64,000 bases of DNA, taken from Acidisarcina sp963790505. Lineage in GTDB: Bacteria; Acidobacteriota; Terriglobia; Terriglobales; Acidobacteriaceae. Below the pieces are notes generated by a model that saw nothing but the letters and a program-made list of their open reading frames with translations, ran no database searches and had not been told where the DNA came from. How positions within the stretch are numbered: position 1 is the stretch's first letter; every line of letters begins with the position of its first letter. The stretch spans positions 1,426,001-1,490,000 of the forward strand of contig CAWBOT010000004.1 of the NCBI GenBank assembly GCA_963790505.1, read 5' to 3'. Positions 43,412 to 53,021 of the stretch are shown here, piece by piece. The translations under genes and the position numbers were made by a program.

Positions 43412-43528
43412 TTCCGGTCGATTCCCCGGGCGAAGCGGATACACTAGAAAACACAGCCAATCGACCGCAAGGTATCGCCGTCAGCGGTCGTGATGGGCAA
43501 GTCTTTTCTGGGCGGCAGCAAATCGATC

Positions 43529-44629
43529 ATGCAACAACGGCGCAAGGTGGGCATTCTGGGCGCGACCGGCATGGTTGGCCAGCGATTTATTCAATTGCTG
43601 GAGAACCATCCCTGGTTTGAAGTCACATGGCTGGCGGCGAGCGACCGCTCCAGCGGCAAACTCTACGGCGAAGCAGCAAAGTGGAAGCTCGACACGCCGC
43701 TTCCCGAACGCATCGCGCGGATGACCGTTTCGCCGGCGACGCCCGATGGCGCCCCCAAGATCATCTTTGCCGCACTCGATGCGGACATCGCGCGCGAGAT
43801 GGAGCCGGCGTTTGCGGCGGCAGGTTGCGCAGTGGTTTCAAACTCCAGTGCATTTCGGATGCATCCCGACGTTCCGTTGGTCATACCTGAGGTCAACGCC
43901 GACCATCTTTCCCTGATTGAAGAGCAAAGCTGGCGGAAGGAATCGGGTGGCTACATCGTGACCAACCCCAACTGCTCGGCAATTGGGCTGGTGCTGGCAT
44001 TGAAGCCGATCGAAGATCGCTTCGGTATTGAGGCAGTCTTTGTCAGCACCATGCAGGCGGTGAGCGGTGCGGGCTACCCCGGTGTGGCCTCACTCGACAT
44101 TATGGGCAACGTCGTTCCGTTCATCAGGAACGAAGAAGAGAAGCTGCAGGAAGAGACGCTGAAGTTGCTCGGCACTTGGAATGGGCATGCCGTCGACCCG
44201 CTCGAAGCGAAACTGAGCGCGCACTGCAACCGCGTCCCAGTCGAGGACGGCCATATGGAGAGCGTAAGTATCAAGCTGCGCACCAGGGCTACGAAGGAAG
44301 AATTGATTAAGGCGTGGGCTGAGTTCGCTCCGCTAAATGGTCAGGGACTGCCAAGCGCGCCCCAGGAGCCGGTTGAGTTTGTTACCGCGGAGGACCGTCC
44401 GCAGCCCAGGCTCGATCGCATGCGCGGAAATGGGATGGCTTCGACGGTGGGGCGGCTCCGGCCATGCAGCCTATTCGACTGGAAGTTCACGGTGCTCTCG
44501 CACAATACGATCCGGGGCGCGGCTGGAGCGGCCATCCTGAACGCCGAGATCCTTGCCAAGCTAGGGAAACTTGATCCGGTCGGCGAAGAGAACGGTGAGA
44601 CAGCAGCTCTCATGGCGACTCTGGCATGA
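43529..44629 (+). CDS. asd: Aspartate-semialdehyde dehydrogenase
   Basis: 366 residues from ATG 43529 (two in-frame starts upstream at 43490/43493 add 12-13 residues). NADP-binding VGILGATGMVGQRFIQ at 6-21, catalytic cysteine NPNCSAIG near residue 148, VSGAGYPGVAS near 180, HCNRVPVEDGHMESV near 230. The archaeal/fungal-type ASADH sequence class is suggested by the VSGAGYPG and CNRVPV elements. It reduces aspartyl phosphate to aspartate semialdehyde, the branch point for lysine, threonine and methionine. Ends by ATGA overlap with lysC. Confidence 0.95.
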   Translation: MQQRRKVGILGATGMVGQRFIQLLENHPWFEVTWLAASDRSSGKLYGEAAKWKLDTPLPERIARMTVSPATPDGAPKIIFAALDADIAREMEPAFAAAGCAVVSNSSAFRMHPDVPLVIPEVNADHLSLIEEQSWRKESGGYIVTNPNCSAIGLVLALKPIEDRFGIEAVFVSTMQAVSGAGYPGVASLDIMGNVVPFIRNEEEKLQEETLKLLGTWNGHAVDPLEAKLSAHCNRVPVEDGHMESVSIKLRTRATKEELIKAWAEFAPLNGQGLPSAPQEPVEFVTAEDRPQPRLDRMRGNGMASTVGRLRPCSLFDWKFTVLSHNTIRGAAGAAILNAEILAKLGKLDPVGEENGETAALMATLA

Positions 44630-46077
44630 AATATGTCGTGATGAAATTCGGGGGCACCTCTGTCGAGGACGCGGTCGCTATCGACCGCACGGCGCGAATC
44701 GTCGCATCGCGTCGCGGACGAGGTGTCTTGCCGATCGTGGTCGTCAGCGCGATGGCCAAGGTGACCGACCAGTTGATCGCCGCCGCTACCGCCGCCGGGC
44801 GAGGCGATCGTGCCGGCGCACTGGCTATTAGCGCGCGCCTGCGCCATCGTCACCATGACACAGCGCGGAAGCTTCTCACCGGAGCGGATCTGGTAGCTGC
44901 CGATCCCGCTGGCTTCGCCGAGTTTTCGGAATGGATCGACAAGAACTTCGAGTCGCTCGATGAGATATTCCGCGGACTCGCGGCAGTGGGCGAGCTCACC
45001 GCGCGAACCAGCGACCTCGTAGTGAGCTTCGGCGAGCAGCTGTCGAGCCGTTTGGTCGCCGCTGGCTTCGCTGCTCGCGGCTTGAACGCGGTCCATGTAG
45101 ACGCCAGGAAGTGCATCGTCACCGATGCGCAGCATGGCCGGGCAATTCCAAACGATGCGCTGATTGAAAAGCGGCTTGAAGAGCTCGTGCTCCCGCTGCT
45201 CAAAGAGAAGAAGCTGCCGGTGATGGGTGGCTTCATCGGCTCAACCGAGGAAGGCGTGACCACGACGCTGGGCCGTGGAGGTTCTGACTTTACCGCGGCG
45301 CTGGTCGGCGGAGGGCTGAATGCCTCGGTGATCGAAATCTGGACAGACGTGAACGGCATCATGACCGCCGATCCGCGTATCTGCCCCGACGCCTTGCGGG
45401 TGAAAACCATCAGCTTCGAAGAGGCCGCCGAGTTAGCCTACTTCGGAGCCAAAGTGCTGCATCCGGCGACCATTCTCCCCGCCGTGCAAAAGAATATTCC
45501 CGTCGCGGTGCTGAATTCCCGCAACCCCGAAAATGAAGGCACCCGGATCACGGCCATGGCCTCGCACTGCCGCAGCCCTTTCAAGTCGATCGCCGTGAAG
45601 AAGCGGTTGACCATCATCGACGTCGTTGCAAGCCGGATGTTGATGTCGCATGGCTATCTAAAGTCGATCTTCGACGTCTTTGATAAGCACAAGTGCGCAG
45701 TCGATATGGTCTCGACCTCTGAGGTGAGCGTCTCGTTGACTGTTGACTCAAATGAGAAGTTGCCGGAGATCTCCGCAGACCTGGGCAAGATTGCCGATGT
45801 CAAATACGAGGGCCGCAAGGCTCTGATTTGTATGGTCGGCGAAGATATCCGCGGGCAGAACGGCATGGCCGCTCAGGTCTTTCAGGCTATTCGTCACATC
45901 AACGTGAGGATGATCTCGCAAGGCGCATCGGAGATCAACATGAGCTTTATGATTGAAGAAGACGACGTCGACGAGGCAGTCCGGTCGCTGCACGCCGCAT
46001 TTTTCCGCGATCCCGACCCCGCAGTCTTTGATGTCGAGGCAAGGGCCGCAGCGGTGGTAGAGGCCGTCAACAAGTAA
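44626..46077 (+). CDS. lysC: Aspartate kinase
   Basis: 483 residues. N-terminal kinase domain: KYVVMKFGGTSVEDA at 2-16, ELTARTSDLVVSFGEQLSSR near 124, STEEGVTTTLGRGGSDFTAA near 206, IWTDVNGIMTADPR near 240, followed by EAAELAYFGAKVLHPAT. C-terminal ACT domains (about 310-470: TIIDVVASRMLMSHGYLKSI, ISQGASEINMSFMIEEDDVD) allow feedback by lysine or threonine. It phosphorylates aspartate, the first committed step of the aspartate-amino-acid pathway. Single-function enzyme of LysC type. ATGA-coupled to asd, and dapB-dapA follow. Confidence 0.96.
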   Translation: MKYVVMKFGGTSVEDAVAIDRTARIVASRRGRGVLPIVVVSAMAKVTDQLIAAATAAGRGDRAGALAISARLRHRHHDTARKLLTGADLVAADPAGFAEFSEWIDKNFESLDEIFRGLAAVGELTARTSDLVVSFGEQLSSRLVAAGFAARGLNAVHVDARKCIVTDAQHGRAIPNDALIEKRLEELVLPLLKEKKLPVMGGFIGSTEEGVTTTLGRGGSDFTAALVGGGLNASVIEIWTDVNGIMTADPRICPDALRVKTISFEEAAELAYFGAKVLHPATILPAVQKNIPVAVLNSRNPENEGTRITAMASHCRSPFKSIAVKKRLTIIDVVASRMLMSHGYLKSIFDVFDKHKCAVDMVSTSEVSVSLTVDSNEKLPEISADLGKIADVKYEGRKALICMVGEDIRGQNGMAAQVFQAIRHINVRMISQGASEINMSFMIEEDDVDEAVRSLHAAFFRDPDPAVFDVEARAAAVVEAVNK

Positions 46078-46113
46078 CTCGAGCGATAATCAGGAAAGTG
46101 TAGGCGAGAACGA

Positions 46114-46797
46114 ATGCTGTTCTTAGTGTTGGGACGCGGGAAGACGGGCAGTTTCGTTGCCGATGTGGCGAAGGAGCGCGGCCACAGCGTGCAGGTGGTC
46201 GGCGAAGAGGCGAACCAAAGCGGCTCCGCGATCACCGCGCCGTTTCTGGCGAAATTCGATGCGGTGATCGACTTCACCACGCCTGAAGCAGTTGTCCCAA
46301 ACATGCGCGCCTGCTTGGCGACCGGCGCCCACATGGTCGTCGGCACGACTGGATGGCATGAGCACCTGAAGGATTTGCGAGCGCTGGCCGACCGTCGCAA
46401 TGCCGGCCTCGTCTATGGCAGTAATTTTTCGATCGGAGTTCAGGCGCTGTATAAGGTCGCGCACGAGCTGGCCCAGGCCGCGCCGGGCTTTAAGTTCAGC
46501 ATTATCGAAACCCACCACGCCGATAAGAAGGACTCGCCTTCGGGAACGGCGCTCAGTCTGAAGCATGCGCTGGAGTCAGCCAATCCGCATCTGAACGTGC
46601 CGATCGAGTCGAAACGTGAAGGAGATAGCCCGGGAGTTCATGTCATCGACGCCAGAACAGACAGCGACCTCATCGAGCTGCGCCACGAATCGTTTTCCCG
46701 CCGCGGCTTCGCCGAGGGCGCAGTGCGTGCAGCGGAGTGGATCGCAACCCGGCAAGGAGTCTTCGAGTTCCGCGACGTCTACGAGCAGTTCGATTAG
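46114..46797 (+). CDS. dapB: 4-hydroxy-tetrahydrodipicolinate reductase
   Basis: 227 residues, shorter than the usual 265-270. Nucleotide-binding start LFLVLGRGKTGSFVADV differs from the GxxGxMG of E. coli, but FDAVIDFTTPEAV near 50, VVGTTGWHEH near 72, and the catalytic SIIETHHADKKDSPSGTALS near 130-150 are the dapB signature with the key His-His, Lys and SGTA. The enzyme reduces the dapA product with NAD(P)H in lysine/diaminopimelate synthesis. It lies between lysC (36-base gap) and dapA. Confidence 0.94.
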   Translation: MLFLVLGRGKTGSFVADVAKERGHSVQVVGEEANQSGSAITAPFLAKFDAVIDFTTPEAVVPNMRACLATGAHMVVGTTGWHEHLKDLRALADRRNAGLVYGSNFSIGVQALYKVAHELAQAAPGFKFSIIETHHADKKDSPSGTALSLKHALESANPHLNVPIESKREGDSPGVHVIDARTDSDLIELRHESFSRRGFAEGAVRAAEWIATRQGVFEFRDVYEQFD

Positions 46798-46962
46798 TCT
46801 CGGCATCACCCGCCCACAGCTGCATTCGCGCTAGGTCATTTCCCTGTCGCGGTGTGCCAGCGAAGGCGGTTCTTGCGTGGGCCTTCTTTCAAGGAAAGGC
46901 CGCATGAACGCCTGCCCTTCGGACTCACATTCACAGGGAAAATGATCTAAACTCACAGAGCT

Positions 46963-47898
46963 ATGGAATTGACCGGATGTGGCACGGCGCTGGTAACTCC
47001 GTTTCGCGCGGACGGCAGCCCGCACCCCGCAATTGATGAGTTTTCTCTGCACGCCCTGGTAGATTGGCAGATCGAGAGTGGCATCGACTTTCTGGTAGCC
47101 TGCGGGACGACCGCCGAGACTCCAACCCTCGACGATCAAGAATGGCTGCGAGTGATCCGCATCGTCGCTGACGCGGCGGGCGGTCGAGTACCGGTTTGGG
47201 CGGGATGCACCCACAACGCCACCCGGGAGGCGGTCGCCAAGGCAAAGACCGCAGCGCAGGTACCCGGAATTACCGCCATCCTCAGCGCCAACCCCTATTA
47301 CAACCGTCCCACGCAAGAGGGGCAGTTCCAGCACTTCAAGGCAGTCGCCGACGCTGTCAAGCTGCCCGTGGTGCTCTATAACATTCCCAGCCGGACCGGC
47401 GCGAACCTCGAGCCGGCAACGATCGCCAGGCTGGTCGAGGCGTCTTCAAATATTCAGGCCGTCAAGGAGTCGAGCGGCCAGCTGGGCCAGATCACCGAGC
47501 TGATTCACCTCCTGCCGCGTGGTTTCAAGGTCTTCGCGGGAGACGATCCGATCGCGCTGCCGGTGATATCTGTCGGTGGAGCCGGGCTAATCTCAGTGGC
47601 GTCGAACCAGATCCCCGCCGAGATGGCGCGCCTTGTCAAAGCTGCGCTCGCGAATGAGTGGGACGCAGCGAGGCGGATCAACCGCAAGTATTTCCGGCTG
47701 ATGCAGGCAAATTTCTGGGAGACGAGCCCAGGCCCGGTGAAAGCCGTCCTGGCGATGATGGGACGCATCAGCGAGGTCTATCGGCTGCCAATGGTGCCGG
47801 TGGCGACCGCGACGCGTCGCAATCTGGAACGCCTGGTCGGCGAGTTGGGAATGCTCACCTACGCCCCGCAGGAAGAGGGCGATCTGCGAATGTTTTAA
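46963..47898 (+). CDS. dapA: 4-hydroxy-tetrahydrodipicolinate synthase
   Basis: 311 residues, TIM-barrel lyase. GTALVTPFRADGS near 7, substrate motif CGTTAETPTL near 47, AILSANPYYNRPTQEG near 106, catalytic Tyr in VVLYNIPSRTGANL near 139, Schiff-base Lys in VKESSGQ near 168. It condenses pyruvate with aspartate semialdehyde, which is supplied by asd-lysC upstream, so asd, lysC, dapB and dapA form a biosynthetic cluster. There are 165 bases between dapB and dapA without a gene; no lysine riboswitch is visible there. Confidence 0.96.
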   Translation: MELTGCGTALVTPFRADGSPHPAIDEFSLHALVDWQIESGIDFLVACGTTAETPTLDDQEWLRVIRIVADAAGGRVPVWAGCTHNATREAVAKAKTAAQVPGITAILSANPYYNRPTQEGQFQHFKAVADAVKLPVVLYNIPSRTGANLEPATIARLVEASSNIQAVKESSGQLGQITELIHLLPRGFKVFAGDDPIALPVISVGGAGLISVASNQIPAEMARLVKAALANEWDAARRINRKYFRLMQANFWETSPGPVKAVLAMMGRISEVYRLPMVPVATATRRNLERLVGELGMLTYAPQEEGDLRMF

Positions 47899-47953
47899 TC
47901 GAGCGCGGGGGCCCAGGTTAGCTGCCCGCCATCGGTTGAGTGGATTGCCGTCG

Positions 47954-49528
47954 TCAGGGTTGAGGCTGCGGTCGCGGATGAATGACCTCTATCACGCTCG
48001 GTTCGCCCGCGTGGCCGAAGAGCTCGGGGTGCAGGTAATGTCCCTTCTCCTGATCGGTCTTGTCCACTTCGGTGGGCAGACGGTGGGCGTTTGCCCAGGC
48101 GTCCTGACGAATGCCGGTAATCTGCCACGAGACCTTCACGCCGCCTTTGTCGGTTCGGATGACGAAGCGGTTTCCTGAGACCTCTGAGGCGATCCAGGCC
48201 TGTGCCGGTTGGCCGACCGTGGTCAGCTGGTAACGGAAGTCGCGATTGAGCGATTCGAACCAGTCGGGCAGCGTGACAACCGCCGTGCCGCCGCCGTCGG
48301 TAACGACAATTCCGTCGTAGACGTTTTTCATATCAGAGGACTCGACGAAGGAATGAACGAGGTACTTGTTCTCCGGATCGACGGGATCATCGATCTTGAA
48401 GGCGCCCGAGGATTTGTACAAAGTTCCAACGATCTGCACCGAGCCTTCAAATTGCGCTGCGAGTATGCCGGTCGTCCCGGCGTAGGCCTGAAGACCTACG
48501 CCGTATGCGCCAGCGTAGGCCGCTACGCCCGTTCCGCCGTAACCGGATTCCGAAGTCGGCGCTCCGCCATAGAAGATGCCTCCCGCGCCTGCGCCCGCGT
48601 TTAGAAGGGTATTTTGCCCAGCCCCGCCTTTTCCAATCACGCCCGCGCCGCCGAATGTTGGCAGCGCGGTGTTGTTATTGGCGTTCCCGCCATAACCCGT
48701 GATGCCCGTGCCTCCAGCAGTATTCGCGGCGCTCGCTGCGCCTCCGGAGCCGGCGATGCCGTCGGCGGTGGCAGTAGCGCTCGAGACCCCAGAGTTAATG
48801 ATCTCCAGCGCCTGCAAACTGTTGGCGACCACCGAGGCGGCATAGGGAAGGGCAAATCCGGCCCCCCCGCTGCCGGTGCCAGCCGGCCCTGCGGGTCCTT
48901 GCGGACCTTGTGGCCCCGCTGGTCCCTGTGGACCGACAGGCCCTGTTGCGCCCTGCGGCCCAGCAGGGCCGGATAGGTCGACCACTAACACCGCTGGATG
49001 GCTGGTGTTGACGTTTTCTTTACTGTCGATCGTGATATTGGTGGTTCCGTTCGCCGTCAGCTCGATGCCGAAGTTATTGGCCGGATTCGTGATCCAGTTT
49101 TGCACCAGGGAAGTGACATTACAGTCGTGGAACGTATACGGCATGCCGATCGAGAGCGTGCATGTTGTGTTTCCGACGATGGCAGGCCTCGTTGCATACG
49201 TGACAGCACCCTCGGTCCAGGGGTCGAGCACCCGGTAGACATTCACAAGGCCGCCGGTTCCGATCGCGTCCGGGAAGACGACTAACTTCGCGATGAGAAC
49301 CTGGGATGCGGTGACGCCGGCGGGCAGATAATCGGCGAGATTGAACTGCAGCAGAACCGAATTTGTAGGGCTGACGTTCAGCGTGGGGTTTGCGCCGTAC
49401 ACCGTGTTGACGGCGGCGCTGTTGATCTGACTGTCGCCGACGAGCACTACCTGCTGCGCGTGGGTCAATTCAGAGGCACAGAGAAGGAGGGCTACGAGCG
49501 AAGCTTTGTATACGACGAGCGCTTTCAT
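47954..49528 (-). CDS. Secreted collagen-like protein with DNRLRE-type head and fibre-like tail
   Basis: 524 residues. Signal peptide MKALVVYKASLVALLLCASE. Residues about 30-185 resemble a DNRLRE/disaggregatase-like beta domain (SVLLQFNLADYLPAGVTASQ, WTEGAVTYATRPAI, NWITNPANNFGIELT). About 190-215 is a short collagen repeat of Gly-Pro-Ala/Gln triplets (GPAGPQGATGPVGPQGPAGP and on). Then a Gly/Ala/Asn-rich segment (about 225-355) leads to a tail (FKIDDPVDPENKYLVHSFVE, VVTLPDWFESLNRDFRYQLT, VSWQITGIRQDAWANAHRLP) that resembles the C-terminal regions of other surface/fibre proteins. Probably an adhesin or surface fibre forming a collagen-like trimer; function inferred. Confidence 0.85.
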   Translation of the reverse strand: MKALVVYKASLVALLLCASELTHAQQVVLVGDSQINSAAVNTVYGANPTLNVSPTNSVLLQFNLADYLPAGVTASQVLIAKLVVFPDAIGTGGLVNVYRVLDPWTEGAVTYATRPAIVGNTTCTLSIGMPYTFHDCNVTSLVQNWITNPANNFGIELTANGTTNITIDSKENVNTSHPAVLVVDLSGPAGPQGATGPVGPQGPAGPQGPQGPAGPAGTGSGGAGFALPYAASVVANSLQALEIINSGVSSATATADGIAGSGGAASAANTAGGTGITGYGGNANNNTALPTFGGAGVIGKGGAGQNTLLNAGAGAGGIFYGGAPTSESGYGGTGVAAYAGAYGVGLQAYAGTTGILAAQFEGSVQIVGTLYKSSGAFKIDDPVDPENKYLVHSFVESSDMKNVYDGIVVTDGGGTAVVTLPDWFESLNRDFRYQLTTVGQPAQAWIASEVSGNRFVIRTDKGGVKVSWQITGIRQDAWANAHRLPTEVDKTDQEKGHYLHPELFGHAGEPSVIEVIHPRPQPQP

Positions 49529-49711
49529 AAAAGCTCCTGGCTATTCGGCTCCATTGAGCCGGCAACGGGGTTGTGGCTACCATTTAATGCACATTTTCAG
49601 GAATTTAGGGAGGATTTCTTGGAATGGAATGCGATTTCGGCGGGACTACCAGTCCAGGTCGTATCTCGGTTGCCCACCCTTCGCCCTGCGGCACTGAGGC
49701 CAAGGGATGAT

Positions 49712-50242
49712 TCAGCCCAGGCTAAGGCGAAAGAACTCCACAGCAACGCTTGGATTCGATCCCAGGATGGGGTTAGTGCTATACCGTTCGACCCGAACGA
49801 ATCCCATCTTCCGATAGATACTATTTGCTGACTTCATCGCCGCCGGCACGGTATCCAGGTGCATCGCGATGTATCCCTGGCGGCGGGCGAAGGCGACGAG
49901 TCCTTCCGCAAGCGCAAGGCCAATGGACTGGCCGCGGAACGCAGGGCGTACCCAAAGACGCTTCATTTCGCAGGCCAGCTCTGCGAGTGCGGCGCCGCGA
50001 TTGGGTTGCAGGGGCTTGAGTGCGGCGCATCCCGCCGGTTCCCCCTCGGCATACGCAAGGAGGATCGTGCCCCACGGCCCGGCGTAAGGACCGGGGAGAC
50101 CGGCGAGCTCGCGGTCGTAGCTATCCAGGCAGATGTGGTCTTCGCCGAGCGACTGATTCAGATAGGCCGCGTACTCTCGCAGCAACAGGCGGGCAGTTTC
50201 CATTTCCTCAAATGAGATGGCGGAGCGCAGAGTAAGCGGCAT
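49712..50242 (-). CDS. GNAT-family N-acetyltransferase
   Basis: 176 residues of the GCN5-related fold. Acetyl-CoA-binding core is seen in CEMKRLWVRPAFRGQSIGLA near 88-107 (the R-x2-G-x-G/A loop as RGQSIG), followed by MHLDTVPAAMKSANSIYRKM near 131-150 and a C-terminal strand. Substrate unknown; it probably acetylates a small molecule or a protein N-terminus. It ends 183 bases from the divergent collagen-like gene start and shares the strand with the GGDEF-EAL gene, 39 bases beyond its stop. Confidence 0.86.
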   Translation of the reverse strand: MPLTLRSAISFEEMETARLLLREYAAYLNQSLGEDHICLDSYDRELAGLPGPYAGPWGTILLAYAEGEPAGCAALKPLQPNRGAALAELACEMKRLWVRPAFRGQSIGLALAEGLVAFARRQGYIAMHLDTVPAAMKSANSIYRKMGFVRVERYSTNPILGSNPSVAVEFFRLSLG

Positions 50243-50281
50243 CGCACGATTTTAGCGGCTTGCTTGCCGTCCGCGCCCAGT

Positions 50282-52861
50282 TCACGAGGAGAGGCTCTGC
50301 GCCACGATTGCGGAGTCGAGCTGCTCGGACGGAACCGGGCTGCAGAGATGGTAGCCCTGGACGTCATCGCAGCCGGCCTCTCTCAGAAACTCCATCTGCT
50401 CCTCCGATTCCACGCCCTCAGCCACCACCGAGACATCGAGCTTGTGCGCGAGGGCGATGATCGCCGAGGTGACCGTGGCGCTGGTCGGGTTGGAAGAGGA
50501 ATCCTGGATGAAGCAGCGGTCGATCTTCAGGCGATCGACGGCAAAGCGGAGCAAGTACGACATGCTGGAGAAGCCGGTGCCGAAGTCGTCAATCGCCACC
50601 CGCACACCGAGCTTCCGCAATCCATCGAAGAAGCCGACGGCATTCGGCGAGTCGCTCATCAGCAGGCTTTCTGTAATTTCAATTTCAAGGCAGGTCGGAT
50701 CCAGGCTGTTATCCGCCAATATTTTTTCAATGACCTGCAACAGCCCGGGCTGATCGAGTTGGCGGGCCGAGAGATTGACTCCCATGATCAACTTCGAACC
50801 GAAGCGCGCCTGCAGCCTTCTCAGTTCCTCACATGCCGTGCGGATGACCCACTCGCCAATGGGCAGGATGAGCCCGGATTCCTCCGCCACCGGTATGAAC
50901 TGGGCTGGCGGGACTGTCCCGAATCTCACGCTGGTCCAGCGCAGCAGAGCTTCGACGCCCACCATGGCGCCGTTGGCAAGTGAAAATTGGGGTTGGTAGT
51001 GGAGGTGAAGTTCATTCGCGTCGATCGCCGCCGCAAGTGCTGTCTCCATCTCGCGTTGCAGCAGAACCAGATCTGCGATCTTCCTGTCGAACATCTGGAA
51101 GGAATGTTTGCGTGAAGCCTTGGCGTGATACATGGCAATGTCAGCGTTCCGCAGCATGGCGGCAGCGTCCGCGCCGCCGTCGGGATAGACGCAAACTCCA
51201 ATACTGGCGGTCACCTCGATCTGGTTGCACTCATTAAAGATAAACGGGGCATGGAAGGCTGTCAGCACTTTCTTGGCGACCCGCTCCGCGGCCGCCGGAG
51301 AATCAAGGTCCGAAACCAGCACGACAAACTCGTCGCCCCCCATGCGTGCGACCGTGTCCATGGCGCGCACTGCAAAGCGGAGCCGCTCGGCAATCTGGAC
51401 CAGAAGGCGATCCCCGACATGGTGACCATGCGTATCGTTGATCTGCTTGAAGTTATTCAGGTCGATCATCAACAAGGCGGATTTGGCGACAAACCGGCGG
51501 GAACGGGAGATCATCATGTCCAGCCGGTCCATCAGCAGCTGGCGGGTAGGCAGCCCGGTGAGCACGTCATGATGGGCTAGATGGGAGATGTATTCCTCCC
51601 GCCGCTTGCGTTCGGAGACGTCATAGGCGGTGATCATGAAGCCGTCAACCTCGCCGCCGCCACTCTTGAGCGGGGTCACGGTCACCTGGACAATCACTCC
51701 GGAACCGCCTTTGCGGACGAATGTCCACTCTTCTTCGTGTTCGCCCCCAGGCTCCTGGCCCGCGGAGAAAACGGCCTGTTCGGCGCCCACAAGGTTGCCA
51801 AGTTCCGTAGACATGCGGAGCGCCCGGCTCTCGACCTGCGCCTGATCATAGAAAATCAACGGGGTTGCGCGTCCGATAAGTTCCTCGGGGTTGTACCAGA
51901 GCATCTTTTGCGCGGCGGGATTCATCGCCTTGATGATGTAATCGCGATCGATGACCACGACGGCGGCCGGTGAGCTGAAGATCAACGATTCTGTGAAGGC
52001 CCTTGTCTTCTCCGCCTCCAGGTTCTTGCGGTCGCTGATGTCGCTCAGCCCAACCGTGACGCCATCCTCCAGCTTGACTACCTGTATCTGCAACCATTCG
52101 GCGGTGACGCCTTCAATCCCCTCGACGGCAAACTCGTCGGTATAGGGCTCGCCCGTCTCAACGACTCGCTTGTATTTATCGAAGAATCCGCGGGTACGGT
52201 TTTCCGGCCGGAGCACGCAGAGCATTTGGCCGATCATTTCGTCAGGCAGGAGCCCGATCAGGCGTGCCCCGGCGGTATTGACGAAGCTGATATGGAAGTC
52301 GACGATCGCCCCCGAAGAATCACGCGCGCTCCGCAGAATGAGAAAGCTGTCGAGGCTGGATTCCGCGGCGGCCAGAAAGCGGCGCTCGTTTTCCGATGAG
52401 GCAGCCGCCTGGGCCAGCACTGCTCTTATCTGAGGAATGCAATAAGGAAGAGCGACGGCGGTAATCAGCGAGACGCCTGCCGTCAGGAGCTTCATGTCAC
52501 CCTGCAGCCAATAAAGCGGTCTCCACAGCACGATGACGTCGAGGAGATGGGTAAACCCGCAGGCGATAATAAAGGAACCGAAAAGGATGAAGATGCCCGG
52601 AAATTGAATTATCTTCCGGTAGCCGTGTACCAGAGCCGTGAGCGTGACCGCCAGGACACAATACGAGATCCAGATGGTGAGGTCAGAGACGACGTGCAGC
52701 CAGAGCAGTTGCGGGTTCCACTGGAAACAAAAGCCGTGCGGCAGATACGTGGAAGAGAAAATGTTGGTGAGCAGCCATGGGCACACAACCAGCAATAACG
52801 TTAACGGGAGCAACCCGGCCGCGACAAACAAACGCCTGCTTTGAGTTGGAGTGATGTGCAT
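50282..52861 (-). CDS. PAS-GGDEF-EAL protein with ethylene-receptor-like membrane domain
   Basis: 859 residues. Residues 1-145 hold four or so helices. Three of them resemble the ethylene-binding domain of plant ETR1: SDLTIWISY (Asp60, Tyr67), then FGSFIIACGFTHLLD with Cys101 and His105 (the copper-binding C-x3-H) and Ile98. The ETR1 Pro36 is replaced by Ala. Two PAS domains follow (about 155-275 and 285-410), then a GGDEF domain with intact GGDEF (MGGDEFVVLVSD, about 420-580) and an EAL domain with intact EALLRW and DDFGTGFSS (about 590-850). It probably makes and/or degrades cyclic di-GMP in response to a membrane ligand. Ligand unproven. Confidence 0.9.
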   Translation of the reverse strand: MHITPTQSRRLFVAAGLLPLTLLLVVCPWLLTNIFSSTYLPHGFCFQWNPQLLWLHVVSDLTIWISYCVLAVTLTALVHGYRKIIQFPGIFILFGSFIIACGFTHLLDVIVLWRPLYWLQGDMKLLTAGVSLITAVALPYCIPQIRAVLAQAAASSENERRFLAAAESSLDSFLILRSARDSSGAIVDFHISFVNTAGARLIGLLPDEMIGQMLCVLRPENRTRGFFDKYKRVVETGEPYTDEFAVEGIEGVTAEWLQIQVVKLEDGVTVGLSDISDRKNLEAEKTRAFTESLIFSSPAAVVVIDRDYIIKAMNPAAQKMLWYNPEELIGRATPLIFYDQAQVESRALRMSTELGNLVGAEQAVFSAGQEPGGEHEEEWTFVRKGGSGVIVQVTVTPLKSGGGEVDGFMITAYDVSERKRREEYISHLAHHDVLTGLPTRQLLMDRLDMMISRSRRFVAKSALLMIDLNNFKQINDTHGHHVGDRLLVQIAERLRFAVRAMDTVARMGGDEFVVLVSDLDSPAAAERVAKKVLTAFHAPFIFNECNQIEVTASIGVCVYPDGGADAAAMLRNADIAMYHAKASRKHSFQMFDRKIADLVLLQREMETALAAAIDANELHLHYQPQFSLANGAMVGVEALLRWTSVRFGTVPPAQFIPVAEESGLILPIGEWVIRTACEELRRLQARFGSKLIMGVNLSARQLDQPGLLQVIEKILADNSLDPTCLEIEITESLLMSDSPNAVGFFDGLRKLGVRVAIDDFGTGFSSMSYLLRFAVDRLKIDRCFIQDSSSNPTSATVTSAIIALAHKLDVSVVAEGVESEEQMEFLREAGCDDVQGYHLCSPVPSEQLDSAIVAQSLSS

Positions 52862-53021
52862 GCCGCCGCCGATGGGGAGTCCCGACTAAAGGTGACATCG
52901 GCAAACCGGGCACGATCATTACGAGAGAGTGGAATGGCAGGCAGGGGAAGGGAAGCGAAACCTCCGCTTCCAGAACCACGCGGATGGTACACTCTGGCGG
53001 ACACGGAGGACTACAAGACGG

